A stretch of 64,000 nt of DNA from Mactromeris polynyma (GCA_032209605.1 JASFXZ010000010.1:15335385-15399384); one strand, 5' to 3'; shown: positions 25,201 through 40,200, counted from the first letter of the stretch. Numbers and translations are program-made. Notes: a model not told the origin generated them from the letters alone.

Positions 25201-28200
25201 CTTAATGAAAAGAAAAATTGGATGTACAACGTAAGAAAATTGTTAAACGATTATGGATCACTGGTGTATTTGAAAATTACGATTCTATAGAATTGAATAA
25301 ATTTCATGTTATATTTAAGCAGAGAGTACTAGATGTATGTATACAAGGCTGGTCAACTATTATTCAACATAGTTCTATTTTGAAGTAATTACTCTTGTGT
25401 CAAACAATTATTTTGTTATGAGGAGTACTTAAATTGTTTTACAAATACTTATAGATTTTATTTTACCAGATTAAGACTGTCTGTGCATCCACTCCGTATA
25501 CAAACAGAACGCTATAACAGAAATCCAATCCAACGTAATGAAAGATATTGTTATGCTGTAATTCAAATGATTTAGAAGACGAATTTCACTTTACATGCGT
25601 CCTTGTTTCAAACTTTTACGTAGGAAATATATTAAGACTTATTATTTCAAAAGACCTTCTATGTTTAAATTTTTAGAATTACTTCAATCAAATGAGAAAA
25701 AAACTTTATATAACTTGGCCTTATTTACTAAATACGCACTTAAACAGACTGAGAGAAATATCATACTTAATGTTATAATTAATTGAGTTTATTCCCTTTA
25801 TTCCCATTTCTTTTGTTTTATTATTATCACTTATTTTATAATATACAATCACTTGTAATATTCAACTGATGTATCACATATGTAACTTTTAAAAACAATA
25901 TATTACTATGTAATTGATGTTATTCTTTAATATATGTATTAATTTTTTCCACATCACATGATGATGTAATTGTGTATATATTTGCCTATGACGATGAGCT
26001 TTAATCGCTCAAGTCAATTAATACACTTTATGGTCTGTTCTGTTCTGTTCACAAAACATGACATGCTGGCGTGATCTACATCATTTGTTAAGTTGATCTT
26101 TACACATTTTTAAGATTATGTAAGCCTTGATTGTTTTTCACAGCAGCCTTTTTAAAATATTTAATTGACATGAAAGTGTATTAGTACAATTAGACTTTGA
26201 TGAAAATATCCAAAAATGAAGCGGAAAATTACCGACCTGTTTTGAAAAAGTTATGAAGCATATTAGCATTATCTCTGAAAATTTCTTTAACTGGGATTGT
26301 TGGATCACCGTTCATGGAATAACTTTTAATATTTAACCACATATTTTTTGAGGATTTGTCATCTTAAAAGATTGCTTTTTACATTGGTTAAATGTATGGT
26401 ACGAAAATCCGAGAATTTAAAGGAAACTAACCGCGAGTATGTGAAAAAATTACGCTCCCCCGTGTGCAGCGTTAATTTGTTACCTATGATTTTTTGAATG
26501 CTGTTAATGCAAAAACTTTAATATAATATTGTAACCTAATATTTTCTTTATACTTTTACTTAATATAAATATTGATCTTTTGATAAGAATAAATAAAATG
26601 TCAGATCTTTGCGAAAACATTAATAAATTTGTGCAACGCATAAACTTTCGTTGATGTGTAGTGTAAGTAAGCAGCATTGGCCGTTTTGGAAATATTTTTA
26701 TCCTCGCATTACGTCACGTCCGGTAGGGGGCGCAACTCTTAGGCGACAAAAATAATTGAAATGATTGATATTTCTTTTTGTTTCTATAATTTATGTTCTG
26801 AACTAAGCAGAAATAAAACACTATCCCGACTAGTACTAACGTCATAATATAGGTCTAGTTTATCGGTGTTATGGTAAAAATATACCCGGCAAAATATGAA
26901 ACTTGTAACAAATGTCATGTTCGGTTAACCGTTCAGAAGATTAAACAGTTAACCAGATAGCAAAATAACCGAATATTGACATCCCTACTTTTTAGGCATG
27001 TTGAATTGAAATGGGCTATTCGAAACTATGTATTATTCAAAATAAAATTTCGGACCTGATAAATTCAAATGAACAAGGTCCGACTGAACTTACATGTCAG
27101 TGGAAGTACAACTAGATGTGCCCGCTATGGGCCTTTTGGTGTAATGCAAATATTTTGTTTCTATAGGCTATATAATTTTGAAGCAATATGAATTGAATCC
27201 ACCCTTTCAAGCGTTACTGATCAGAAACCAGTTTTTTAAGTCAAAAAGGGCCATAACTCCTCCAAAAATAACTTTACAACTTCAATTTCTTAGCTCAATG
27301 TTTAGTACACACTGGAACAAAATGTATATATTCTGGGAAAAAATACATCTGAAGTCACCATGACCTTTATATTCGTGAGAATTTTAAATTTGGGATTAAA
27401 TGTATCTGCTAAGTGCTATATTACGTCAAAATTAGACAGTCACAAATAACTAGCGATCTACAGTACAAGTATACTTACTTATGACCTTCTGGAGTCATAA
27501 CATGTTGTAGCCACTCATATGTCATAAAATACATTCCACTAGCTGGTACATCTATGAAACAAACAGAACAGATACATCGAAGAGTTCATGTAACATTTCA
27601 CAGAAGAGTGTCATGAGTTATCTCCCTTTATCCCTTCTATAGTATATGTATAGGATAGAAAATGCCATGTGATTGCCTATCCTACTTAGACCACATGAAC
27701 TTCATGAATGCAGTATACACACTGCCCTCCAAAAGTTCCTTCACACTTTGACAATTCCTCTTCGCAATTAATGTATTTTCATATTTGTTTCACTTGCATT
27801 AAATCGAAAATGCTTTTTAACAGAGCAATAATTATCTGTAGAAGTATTGATAAATTTGTACTGAGACAAATTATCCTATTTTCTGTGTCCGATAAATCAG
27901 TTACACACATACATTGGTTTTGGATGCAGGCCGATTGATGTTGCTGTCAAGATGTGCTAATTGTTGATTCTTAACTATCCATCACAGAAGTGAGATGAAT
28001 AATTTTACTTCATAGTCATACATGTTTTATTTGAAATTCTGTAAGAAAAAGTAAAGTAGTTCAAACTATTCAAGAGTGAAGGAACTTTTGGATGTCAGTG
28101 TATATGATACAGACAGCTGATATAGAGACCGCTGATTAGACGGATTGCGGCGAGTCTAAGTATATACATGTAGTACTATAGTATACATATATCATAAAAG

Positions 28201-31200
28201 GGGTAAAGGGAGAGAACTCTAGAAGGTATAACAGGGAAAAAACTAGTGACAATCTCTCGTGTATTAGTCAGGGTTCACACTGACTATGTGAAAATAATAG
28301 CCTCTATTTCTTACTGAGCAAAAATAATAGCTAAACTTGATGCAAACTTCCGTGTGAGACTTAACAAAAGGCATGTTGTATCTATAAAGTATCCAGTTAA
28401 GTGGACTAAAATTGAATGGCTTAGTGTCAAAACAACGGCCAGAATCATGTGCTGATCCAGTAATTTAAAACAGGGATGGAGGGTCAGGGGGGGGGTTCAG
28501 CTCCATTTAAGGTAGCGGATGTAAGTCAGCCCTTAAAGCCCCTTAAGTTTTGCAATGCAATGTGTTTTCTTGTAATCATAAAATGTAATCCGCTAATTTA
28601 GGACAAAAACAGTAAGGCCCTTCAATTAGGGACCCTCTCATTATATCTAGGATTAGATATGGACAACCCTATTTTGCCAAAATCTCACAGGAGTCTGGAC
28701 CCCAGGTCCACCCCTCTGCATCCGTGCATGGAAGATGGTATACCTCTGAGAAGTGTAGCACAAGTTCCTCTATATATACTTCGAATTCCTCCCTCTCTGT
28801 ATAATTGCTTCGCACAGTCAATAGGTCCTTTGTATTTCTTATTTTGAGCATCGGCTTGAATCTATAAAACAAGAGATATTTGTACAACATTTTGCTCCCT
28901 CGTGGTTTTTTGTCAGAGTAATATTTTGTACAATTGCATAAGCAAGTCCAAAGTATGCTAGACAAATATACATGCTGGAAATGTTTTGTGGTAAAAAATG
29001 GTAAAAAAGGGTTTCATTGATGCATGGTTTGAATAGTGGTATATTGGAAACAGTAACAACAGGTTGTTTGTTACCTGTAGGTAATAAAAGAGCTCATCTC
29101 ATGTATGTGTTGAACTGACCTTAAATTTATAAAGATAGTCATGTACAATAGAAGTCCACAAATTTGTCATACTGAACATTCCAATTAATGGGAGGTGCTT
29201 TAAATACAATTGACCTATGACCTCGACCCTTCACCCGATGACCCCAAAATAATTACATTTCCTCAGCTACTAAAACTGAATGTGTGGACCAAGTTTGCGT
29301 ATGAAAGGTCAAGGAGTTCTCGAGTTATTGATCAGAAACGGTTTGTGGACAATTGACCCCTGCGACCTTCACCTTTGAGAGTGTGACCCCAAATCAATCG
29401 GGTTCCTCTGCTACCCAAGATATATGTGTGGACCTAGTTGGAGGATGAAAGGTCAAGGGGTTCTTGAGTTATTGACCGGAAACAGTTTGTAAACAATTGA
29501 CCCCTATGACCTTGACCTTTGAGCCTGTGACCCCAAAATCAATAGGATTCCTTTGCTACCCAAGATGAATGTGTGAGAACAATTGTCCCCTGTGACCTTG
29601 ACCTTTGAGCCTGTGACCTCAAAATCAATAGGATTCATCTGCTACCCAAGATGAATGTGTGAACCATGTTGGAGGAGATAGGTCGGATTCTTGAGTCATT
29701 GATCGGAAACGGTTTGTGAACAATTGTCACCTGTGACCTTGACCTTTGAGCCCGTGACCCAAAAATCAATAGGGTTCCTCTGCTACCCAAGATGAATGTG
29801 TGGACCAAGTCTGAGGATGATAGGTCAAGGGGTTCTTGAGTTATTGATTGGAAATTGTTTGAGACACTTCCAATCTGTAGTTTAGGAGAAGTGATCCAGA
29901 TAAATTTGTGACAGACAGACAAACAAGACACAATAAGTATATCTCCTCTCTGTATAGGGACACATAATGTATAAACTATATAGCGGACACATTGTATTCA
30001 GATGTAATAATAACATGATCTACCTGTAACAAGCATTTGATTCTTTCACCTGGGGTCATGATGGCTGTAGTGAATACACCAGCTAACATACCAGCATTAA
30101 AGAACTGCGCATAACTGAAAAAAATATCAAGTATATAGCAATATACATGAATATCATTATATCACATGTATCAAAATGAAAGACTGAGATATTTTTTTTC
30201 AATTTTACTGCCGAATGTCGGCTGTTCCCCCTAGCAAAAAAGCCTCAATTTTTCCCAAAAACTGTTCTTTTTCCCCCAAAAAGTAAATACAAATTATTGA
30301 CTATTTTTACCATCCTGAAAAAACCACTTTGAGATGAAAGAGGGAAAATACATTCAGCAAAAGGCGGAAATTAAAACATCTGTAAGTAAAATAACCATGC
30401 TCATATTTTCCCAAATTTGGGACTTAAAGCATATATTTTCCCAATTAAAAAGGCACAGGCAGTGAATTTTTTTTTTTTAAATCACTGAAAGATGATAGCA
30501 TGTATTGGGATAGAAGGTTGGTAGGAGGTCAAACTGTATTAAATCACTGAAAGATGATAGCATGTATTGGGATAGAAGGTTGATAGGAGGTCAAACTGTA
30601 TTAAATAAGTACAATTATATATAGATTCATTCCTTTGTAAAATGCTTTCTGTGTACGTGATTATATGACATTATTTTTGTTCTTTAACTCCACATCTTTC
30701 AGTAATTTACATGTTTAAGGGGTCATTTTGATAATATTTACCTATATTTTACCATTTTATACCCAAATGCCTATAATTTAAGGAAAAATTTACTCTTCAG
30801 CCAGAATCCTACATGTCAAAATGTGGCCTTTTGGAAATTCCAGGGTCAAATGGTCAACTCCAGAGTCAAATGAAACCCCTGTAACATTATCTTTTCTATG
30901 GTGAACATTTGTGAAAAGAACTCGAAATGGTTATCACAAAAGCAATCAAAACAACCCACTCACGTCAGATCATCATGAGGATGTTTCTGTTGAAGTTTTT
31001 TGCCGACACCAAAACCAAGGAAGCATATGGCAAACATAGGAGCAACACCAGTCAGTGGTGCAGCCATACCTTTGTATAACCCAAAAAATCCCTGAAAATC
31101 AATACAGAATAGGACTTTAAACAGGGACTTCAAATCACAGGAGATTGTCATAAGTTCTCTCCCTTTATCACTTCTAGATATATAGTGTATGTAACTCTAA

Positions 31201-34200
31201 AAGGGGTAAATGAAGAGAACTAGTGACAATATCCTGCGGTTCAAATTAACATGGAAACAAATATCTTGCAATTGCCTACGAATATTGCAACTTATATTAT
31301 GGCACTATAAGCATCAAATCTTGATACAAAGATGATTTAGAGTAAACTGTTTTTACTTTAAGATGTTGAAAGTTAATTGCATTTGTGAAACCTTTTTTAA
31401 GTAAAAAGAAATGTGGTTGTTCGATTGTAATGATTTTGGTATCAGATGAAAGTAGCAAAATATGTGTTAGGAAATGTAAAAACTAGAAAAAAGATTTTTT
31501 GGGAGTGGAACAGCTCATATATTAAGCTTAGGCCGTTATGACTTACCTATGCTCTGTGAGATAAAATCAATACCATATTCACGCTACATTCCGTTGTTAC
31601 TTGATTAATATTGTTCAAATAAGATTTAGCATAAATCGAGTGTAGTGTAATGGCAATCTGGAGGAGTATTAAGAAGTAGGAATAATTATATAGATAGTTA
31701 TTATAGCGATATTTTAGTGATTTCAATCAATATTTTCCAATTCATTGCACTCGCGTAAATAGCAAAAATGTAAACGACCCAAAAAACCCGTTACACAGAG
31801 TAACAAAATGAAGTAATTGCAATAAGTTACATGTTATACCTCTTTCCTTATCGTCTGCATGGCACAGTCAAATGTTCCTTTGTACTGAGGACTCTGTCCA
31901 GGTCCTGGTCTTGGCATAGTCTGTAGTCTGACCTGGAAAAAGAAAGGGAGTAATTATTTTATTTCTTTTTCTTACATAACCTTAAGTCAAACAGCCAAGG
32001 TCAAGAAAGACTGTTCCACCTAGGTGGAAGACAACCCCAGGCAGACACCTTGGTAAAACCAGGTGGAAGACAACCCCAGGCAGACACCTTGGTAAAACCA
32101 GGTGGAAGACAACCCCAGGCAGACACCTTGGTAAAACCAGGTGAAAGACAACCCCAGACAGACACCTTGGTAAAACCAGGTGGAAGACAACCCCAGGCAG
32201 ACACCTTGGTAAAACCAGGTGAAAGACAACCCCAGGCAGACACCTTGGTAAAACCAGGTGGAAGACAACCCCAGGCAGATACCTTGGTAAAACCAGGTGG
32301 AAGACAACCCCAGACAGACACCTTGGTAAAACCAGGTGGAAGACAACCCCAGGCAGACACCTTGGTAAAACCAGGTGGAAGACAACCCCAGGCAGACACC
32401 TTGGTAAAACCAGGTGGAAGACAACCCCAGGCAGACACCTTGGTAAAACCAGGTGGAAGACAACCCCAGGCAGACACCTTGGTAAAACCAGGTAGAAGAC
32501 AACCCCAGGCAGACACCTTGGTAAAACCAGGTGGAAGACAACCCCAGGCAGACACCTTGGTAAAACCAGGTGGAAGACAATCCCAGGCAGACACCTTGGT
32601 AAATCCAGGTGGAAGACAACCCCAGGCAGATACCTTGGTAAAACCAGGTGGAAGACAACCCCAGGCAGACACCTTGGTAAAACCAGGTGAAGACAACCCT
32701 AGGCAGACACCTTGGTAAAACCAGGTGGAAGACAACCCCAGGCAGACACCTTGGTAAAACCATTGTTCTTCCATAAGCCACCTGGATAGCTACATAACTT
32801 ACAACATACCAAGCTACCTGGATAACTACCTAACTTACAACATACCAAGCCACCTGTATAGCTACCTAACTTACAACATACCAAGCTACATGGATAGCTA
32901 CATTACTTACAACATACCAGGCCACCTGGATAACTACCTAACTTACAACATACCAAGCTACCTGGATAGCTACCTAACTTACAACATACCAAGCTACCTG
33001 GATAGCTACCTAACTTACAACATACCAAGCTACCTGGATAGCTACCTAACTTACAACATACCAAGCCACCTAAATAACTACCTAACTTACAACATACCAA
33101 GCTACCTGGATAGCTACCTAACTTACAACATACCAAGCCACCTGGATAGCTACCTAACTTACAACATACCAAGCTACCTGGATAGCTACCTAACTTACAA
33201 CATACCAAGCCACCTGGATAACTACCTAACTTACAACATACCAAGCTACCTGGATAGCTACCTAACTTACAACATACCAAGCCACCTGGATAACTACCTA
33301 ACTTACAACATACCAAGCTACCTGGATAGCTACCTAACTTACAACATACCAAGCTACAAGGATAGCTACCTAACTTACAACATACCAAGCTACAAGGATA
33401 GCTACCTAACTTACAACATACCAAGCTACAAGGATAGCTACCTAACTTACAACATACCAAGCCACCTGGATAACTACCTAACTTACAACATACCAAGCTA
33501 CCTGGATAGCTACCTAACTTACAACATACCAAACCACCTGGATAACTACCTAACTTACAACATACCAAGCCACCTGGATAACTACCTAACTTACAACATA
33601 CCAAGCCACCTGAATAACTACCTAACTTACAACATACCAAGTCACCTGGATAACTACCTAACTTACAACATACCAGGCCACCTGGATAACTACCTAACTT
33701 ACAACATACCAAGCTACCTGTATAGCTACCTAACTTACAACATACCAAGCTACCTGGATAGCTACCTAACTTACAACATACCAAGCCATCTGGATAACTA
33801 CCTAACTTACAACATACCAAGCCACCTGGATAACTACCTAACTTACAACATACCAGCTTCCTGGATAGCTACCTAACTTACAACATACCAAGCCACCTGG
33901 ATAACTACCTAACTTACAACATACCAAGCTACCTGGATAGCTACCTAACTTACAACATACCAAGCCACCTGGATAACTACCTAACTTCTAACTTACAACA
34001 TACCAAGCTACCTGGATAACTACCTAACTTACAACATACCAAGCCATCTGGATAACTACCTAACTTACAACATACCAAGCTACCTGGATAGCTACCTAAC
34101 TAACAACATACCAAGCTACCTGGATAGCTACCTAACTTACAACATACCAAGCTACCTGGATAACTACCTAACTTACAACATACCAAGCTACCTGGATAAC

Positions 34201-37200
34201 TACCTAACTTACAACATACCAAACCACCTGGACAACTACCTAACTTACAACATACCAAACCACCTGGATAACTACCTAACTTACAACATACCAAGCCACC
34301 TGGATAACTACCTAACTTACAACATACCAAGTCACCTGGCTAACTACCTAACTTACAACATACCAAGCCACTTGGATAACTACCTAACTTACAACATACC
34401 AAGCCACCTGGATAGCTACCTAAAATACAACATACCAAGCCACCTGGATAGCTACCTAACTTACAACATACCAAGCCACCTGGATAGCTACCTAACTTAC
34501 AACATACCAAGCCACCTGGATAGCTACCTAACTTACAACATACCAAGCCACCTGGACAACTACCTAACTTACAACATACCAAGCCACCTGGATAACTACC
34601 TAACTTACAACATACCAAGCCACCTGGATAACTACCTAACTTACAACATACCAAACCACCTGGATAGCTACCTTACTTACAACATACCAAGCCATCTGGA
34701 TAACTACCTAACATACAACATATCAAGCCACCTGGATAACTACCTAACTTACAACATACCAAGCCACCTGGATAACTACCTAACTTACAACATACCAAGC
34801 CACCTGGATAACTACCTAACTTACAACATACCAAGTCACCTGGCTAACTACCTAACTTACAACATACCAAGCTACCTGGATAGCTACCTAACTTACAACA
34901 TACCAAGCTACCTGGATAACTACCTAACTTACAACATACCAAGCCACCTGGATAACTACCTAACTTACAACATACCAAGCCACCTGGATAGCTACCTAAC
35001 TTACAACATACCAAGCCACCTGGATAGCTACCTAACTTACAACATACCAAACCACCTGGATAACTACCTAACTTACAACATACCAGGCCACCTGGATAGC
35101 TACCTAACTTACAACATACCAAGTCACCTGAATAACTACCTAACTTACAACATACCAAGCCACCTGGATAACTACCTAACTCACAACATACCAAGTCACC
35201 TGAATAACTACCTAACTTACAACATACCAAGCCACCTGGATAACTACCTAACTCACAACATACCAAGCCACCTGAATAACTACCTAACTTACAACATACC
35301 AAGCCACCTGGATAGCTATCAAACCAGCAGCAGTAAGAGGCGAGCCATTTGAAGTCAGCAATCACAACCTTACAACCACAGAGGCCCCTGTCTATATTAC
35401 CAGTTTCGTATAGCAGTTAACTCGACAGTTCCAAGACTGTAAATCGCTGTGTGGTTATTATTTCTTTTATTGTTTTTAGACGTATGCTTAATATATCTTT
35501 CACCATGTGCCATTCCTTTACTTGATATAATGTTCATTTTCCTTTCTCCCCACTTTCAACCTATGCTTACTGATTGTCTTGGCTTATTCTGTGATGTATT
35601 CCATTCATTCAACCCTTTTCCCCCTCTTGCTGTCCCCTTAAATTATCCCTATAATTATGTTTAATCGGTAGGCCAGACCATTTCTTGCTCCCCTATTCCC
35701 ATATATGTTTACCATTGCACCTCCTCAGTCCCTAATGTTTTATAGACTGTTGTTCCCCTGGGACCTCTGTAGGAAGGCATTGTCTTAATTGTATGTGGCA
35801 TTCCCTGTAACAAATTAATCTTTCTAAATGTTGCAAAATTCAAGAATGAAACATTAACAGCATTTAAACTGTTAGTAGCTAGCCAAACTACAATGTGTAA
35901 CACAGTGCAACATCTGAGTATTGTTAACATACACAATGACATGTAATGTGGAATAGTAACTTTGTTATAAAATAGCTGTCTGTAAGTTTACCTATATATA
36001 TATATGTCTATATCACAATAAATAATTTATAGGCTGACACATTCTTTCAACAATTATGCAAAACAATTACTACGTTGTTTATAAAATTGCCTTAGATATA
36101 TACACTACAAGCCATTTACCAAATAGCTGACTAGTGGAACCTACTCTCTATGCATGAAATAGCTGACTAGTGGAAACTACACTCTATGCATGAAATAGCT
36201 GACTAGTGGAAACTACACTCTATGCATGAAATAGCTGACTAGTGGAAACTACACTCTATGCATGAAATAGCTGACTAGTGGAACCTACTCTCTATGCATG
36301 AAATAGCTGACTAGTGGAAACTACACTCTATGCATGAAATAGCTGACTAGTGGAACCTACTCTCTATGCATGAAATAGCTGACTAGTGGAACCTACTCTC
36401 TATGCATGAAATAGCTGACTAGTGGAAACTACTCTCTATGCATGACATAGCTGACTAGTGGAAACTACTCTCTATGCATGACATAGCTGACTAGTGGAAC
36501 CTACACTCTATGCATGACATAGTTGACTAGTGGAAACTACTCTCTATGCATGACATAGCTAACTAGTGGAAACTACTCTCTATGCATGACATAGCTGACT
36601 AGTGGAAACTACACTATATGCATGAAATAGCTGACTAGTGGAACCTACACTCTATGCATGACATAGCTGACTAGTGGAAACTACTCTCTATGCATGACAT
36701 AGCTAACTAGTGGAAACTACTCTCTATGCATGACATAGCTGACTAGTGGAAACTACTCTCTATGCATGACATAGCTGACTAGTGGAACTTACTCTCTATG
36801 CATGACATAGCTAACTAGTGGAAACTACTCTCTATGCATGACATAGCTGACTAGTGGAACTTACTCTCTATGCATGACATAGCTGACTAGTGGAACTTAC
36901 TCTCTATGCATGACATAGCTGACTAGTGGAACTTACTCTCTATGCATGACATAGCTGACTAGTGGAAGTTACTCTCTATGCATGACATAGCTGACTATTG
37001 GAACTTACTCTCTATGCATGAAATAGCTGGCTAGTGGAACCTACTCTCTATGCATGACATAGCTGACTAGTGGAAACTACTCTCTATGCATGACATAGCT
37101 GACTAGTGGAAACTACTCTCTATGCATGACATAGCCAACTAGTGGAACTTACTCTCTATGCATGACATAGCTGACTAGTGGAACCTACTCTCTATGCATG

Positions 37201-40200
37201 ACATAGCTGACTAGTGGAAACTACTCTCTATGCATGACATAGCTGACTAGTGGAAACTACTCTCTATGCATGACATAGCTGACTAGTGGAAACTACACTC
37301 TATGCATGACATAGCTGACTAGTGGAAACTACTCTCTATGCATGACATAGCTGACTAGTGGAAACTACTCTCTATGCATGACATAGCTGACTAGTGGAAA
37401 CTACTCTCTATGCATGACATAGCTGACTAGTGGAAACTACACTCTATGCATGACATAGCTGACTAGTGGAAACTACTCTCTATGCATGACATAGCTGACT
37501 AGTGGAAACTACTCTCTATGCATGACATAGCTGACTAGTGGAAACTACACTCTATGCATGACATAGCTGACTAGTGGAAACTACTCTCTATGCATGACAT
37601 AGCTGACTAGTGGAAACTACTCTCTATGCATGAAATAGCTGACTAGTGGAAACTACTCTCTATGCATGACATAGCTGACTAGTGGAAACTACTCTCTATG
37701 CATGACATAGCTGACTAGTGGAACCTACACTCTATGCATGACATAGCTGACTAGTGGAACCTACACTCTATGCATGACATAGCTGACTAGTGGAACTTAC
37801 TCTCTTTGCATGACATAGCTGACTAGTGGAAACTACTCTCTATGCATGACATAGCTGACTAGTGGAACCTACACTCTATGCATGACATAGCTGACTAGTG
37901 GAAGTTACTCTCTTTGCATGAAATAGCTGACTATTGGAACTTACTCTCTTTGCATGAAATAGCCAACTAGTGGAACTTACTCTCTATGCATGAAATAGCT
38001 GACTAGTGGAACCTACTCTCTATGCATGAAATAGCTGACTATTGGAAACTACTCTCTATGCATGAAATAGCTGACTAGTGAAACCTACTCTCTATGCATG
38101 AAATAGCTGACTATTGGAAACTACTCTCTATGCATGAAATAGCTGACTATTGGAACCTACTCTCTATGCATGAAATAGCTGACTAGTGGAACTTACTCTC
38201 CGCACATTTCATGCATACTTTTAATGTATGAAGTTTTGGTACAACAAAACCTCACTTAAAGACCACCTCAAAATTACAAAAAAACAAAAACTTTAAAGTT
38301 AATTTTCACAGTTTTGCTCTTTGTGGAACTCCTATATTAAGACCACCTAAATAAGAAGACCAGTTTTCAAGGGTTCTAAGGCTGATCATATAAGTGAGAT
38401 TTTACTTATTCAAAATATGTTCATAACTTTCAGGCAAATGATGTACAAATTTCAGTATTTTCGTCTACTCATTTGCAGCAGCAACTGACATGACACATAT
38501 CTATTCCATGTTATTGTGACAGATGTGATCCAGCAGCCACTGACATGACACATATCTATTCCATGTAATTGTGACAGAAGTGATCCAGCAGCCACTGACA
38601 TGACACATATCTATTCCATGTAATTGCGACAGAAGTGATCCTGCAGCCACTGACATGACACATATCTATTCCATGTAATTGTGACAGAAGTGATCCAGCA
38701 GCCACTGACATGACACATATCTATTCCATGTTATTGTGACAGAAGTGATCCAGCAGCCACTGACATGACACATATCTATTCCATGTAATTGTGACAGAAG
38801 TGATCCAGCAGCCACTGACATGACACATATCTTTTCCATGTAATTGCGACAGAAGTGATCCTGCAGCCACTGACATGACACATATCTATTCCATGTAATT
38901 GTGACAGAAGTGATCCAGCAGCCACTGACATGACACATATCTATTCCATGTAATTGTGACAGAAGTGATCCAGCAGCCACTGACATGACACATATCTATT
39001 CCATGTAATTGTGACAGAAGTGATCCAGCAGCCACTGACATGACACATATCTATTCCATGTAATTGTGACAGACGTGATCCAGCAGCCACTGACATGACA
39101 CATATCTATTCCATGTAATTGTGACAGAAGTGATCCTGCAGCCACTGACATGACACATATCTATTCCATATAATTGTGACAGAACTGATCCAGCAGCCAC
39201 TGACATGACACATATCTATTCCATGTAATTGTGACAGAACTGATCCAGCAGCCACTGACATGACACATATCTATTCCATGTAATTGTGACAGACGTGATC
39301 CAGCAGCCACTGACATGACACATATCTATTCCATGTAATTGTGACAGAAGTGATCCAGCAGCAACTGACATGACACATATCTATTCCATGTAATTGTGAC
39401 AGAAGTGATCCTGCAGCCACTGACATGACACATATCTATTCCATGTAATTGTGACAGAAGTGATCCAGTGCTAAGAGTATAGAGGGAGAGAATTTAACTA
39501 AACTGTTAACTTTGAGTGATATTATTACTGTGAAGCAAGTTCTTACAACTTATATTTATCAGTGACTCCCTCTCGAAAACTGTTTCCTAGGTTACTAATC
39601 AGTACTAGCGTCTAAATAAGGTATGGTTAAGTTTGTGATAAAAATCTACACAAAGGAGCACAAACTTAATACCTTCAGATCATGAATCAGGGACACTGTG
39701 AGTATCCTGTAGCCTCCTATTTATATTACACACAACATGTGTCCATATGACTTGATTAATTTCTTATAATTTAGCTACAGTAATACATGATCAAATTAAC
39801 ACTTCCTACCATAATTGTGCTTTCAATAAAATTACAAGCATTTCAGATTCTTATTCTTCAATTAATTGCTACAATTAAAGAGCCTACATGTATCCTATGG
39901 GCAGGTATTAACTCAGTCAATGCGGAAGACCTCGAACCAGCCTGGTAAAATTTGAAGAGGACTGATGAAATTTACAATTACACCTCCTGGCTGGTGGATT
40001 CCCCGTGAACAAAAATAGCCATATCTTGACTGGATATTTCAATATGCTCCATAACTATCTTCAACAACTTACATTGGTTTATAGCAAGTTAGGCCATAAT
40101 TAAAAAAGTCTTTGTTTGCCCTTTACCGACCCTAGATTTTAGAGGTGGGTAGGTAGGTAGGAAAAATATTTTATTTTATTGTGGAAATTTTAATATGTTT

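Larger units (their letters stand above)
21279..27091. mobile_element. 'GGACCTTGTT' MITE, copy 2, split by a hAT-like insertion
   Basis: The left half (21279-21358) begins 'CAGACCTTGTTTATTTGAC'; the right half (26996-27091) ends 'CAAATGAACAAGGTCCGACT'. Joined, they give an element of about 176 bp like the copy at 7449-7608. The two halves are separated by 5.6 kb of later insertions. Confidence 0.8.

Noticed and set aside
22700..26050. A viral or host reverse-transcriptase gene
   Set aside because: The endonuclease plus reverse-transcriptase order, the GDLNSRVG motif and the simple-repeat tail identify a LINE. Many frame breaks make it inactive.
25967..26050. Microsatellite of independent origin
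   Set aside because: The TCTGT repeats directly follow the LINE 3' end and are best read as its tail.
32001..32781. Overlapping reading frames of 222-257 codons on both strands
   Set aside because: They lie entirely in the 39-bp array. A unit length divisible by three with no stop gives long frames automatically. The region is inside the first intron of an intact gene.
32890..35365. Reading frames of 173-328 codons in both directions
   Set aside because: They are by-products of the 36-bp array E. No start context, splice support or non-repeat sequence accompanies them.
38666..38986. 106-codon minus-strand frame
   Set aside because: It lies wholly within the 55-bp array H. With a 55-bp period the frame cycles through all phases and happens to be open for six units.
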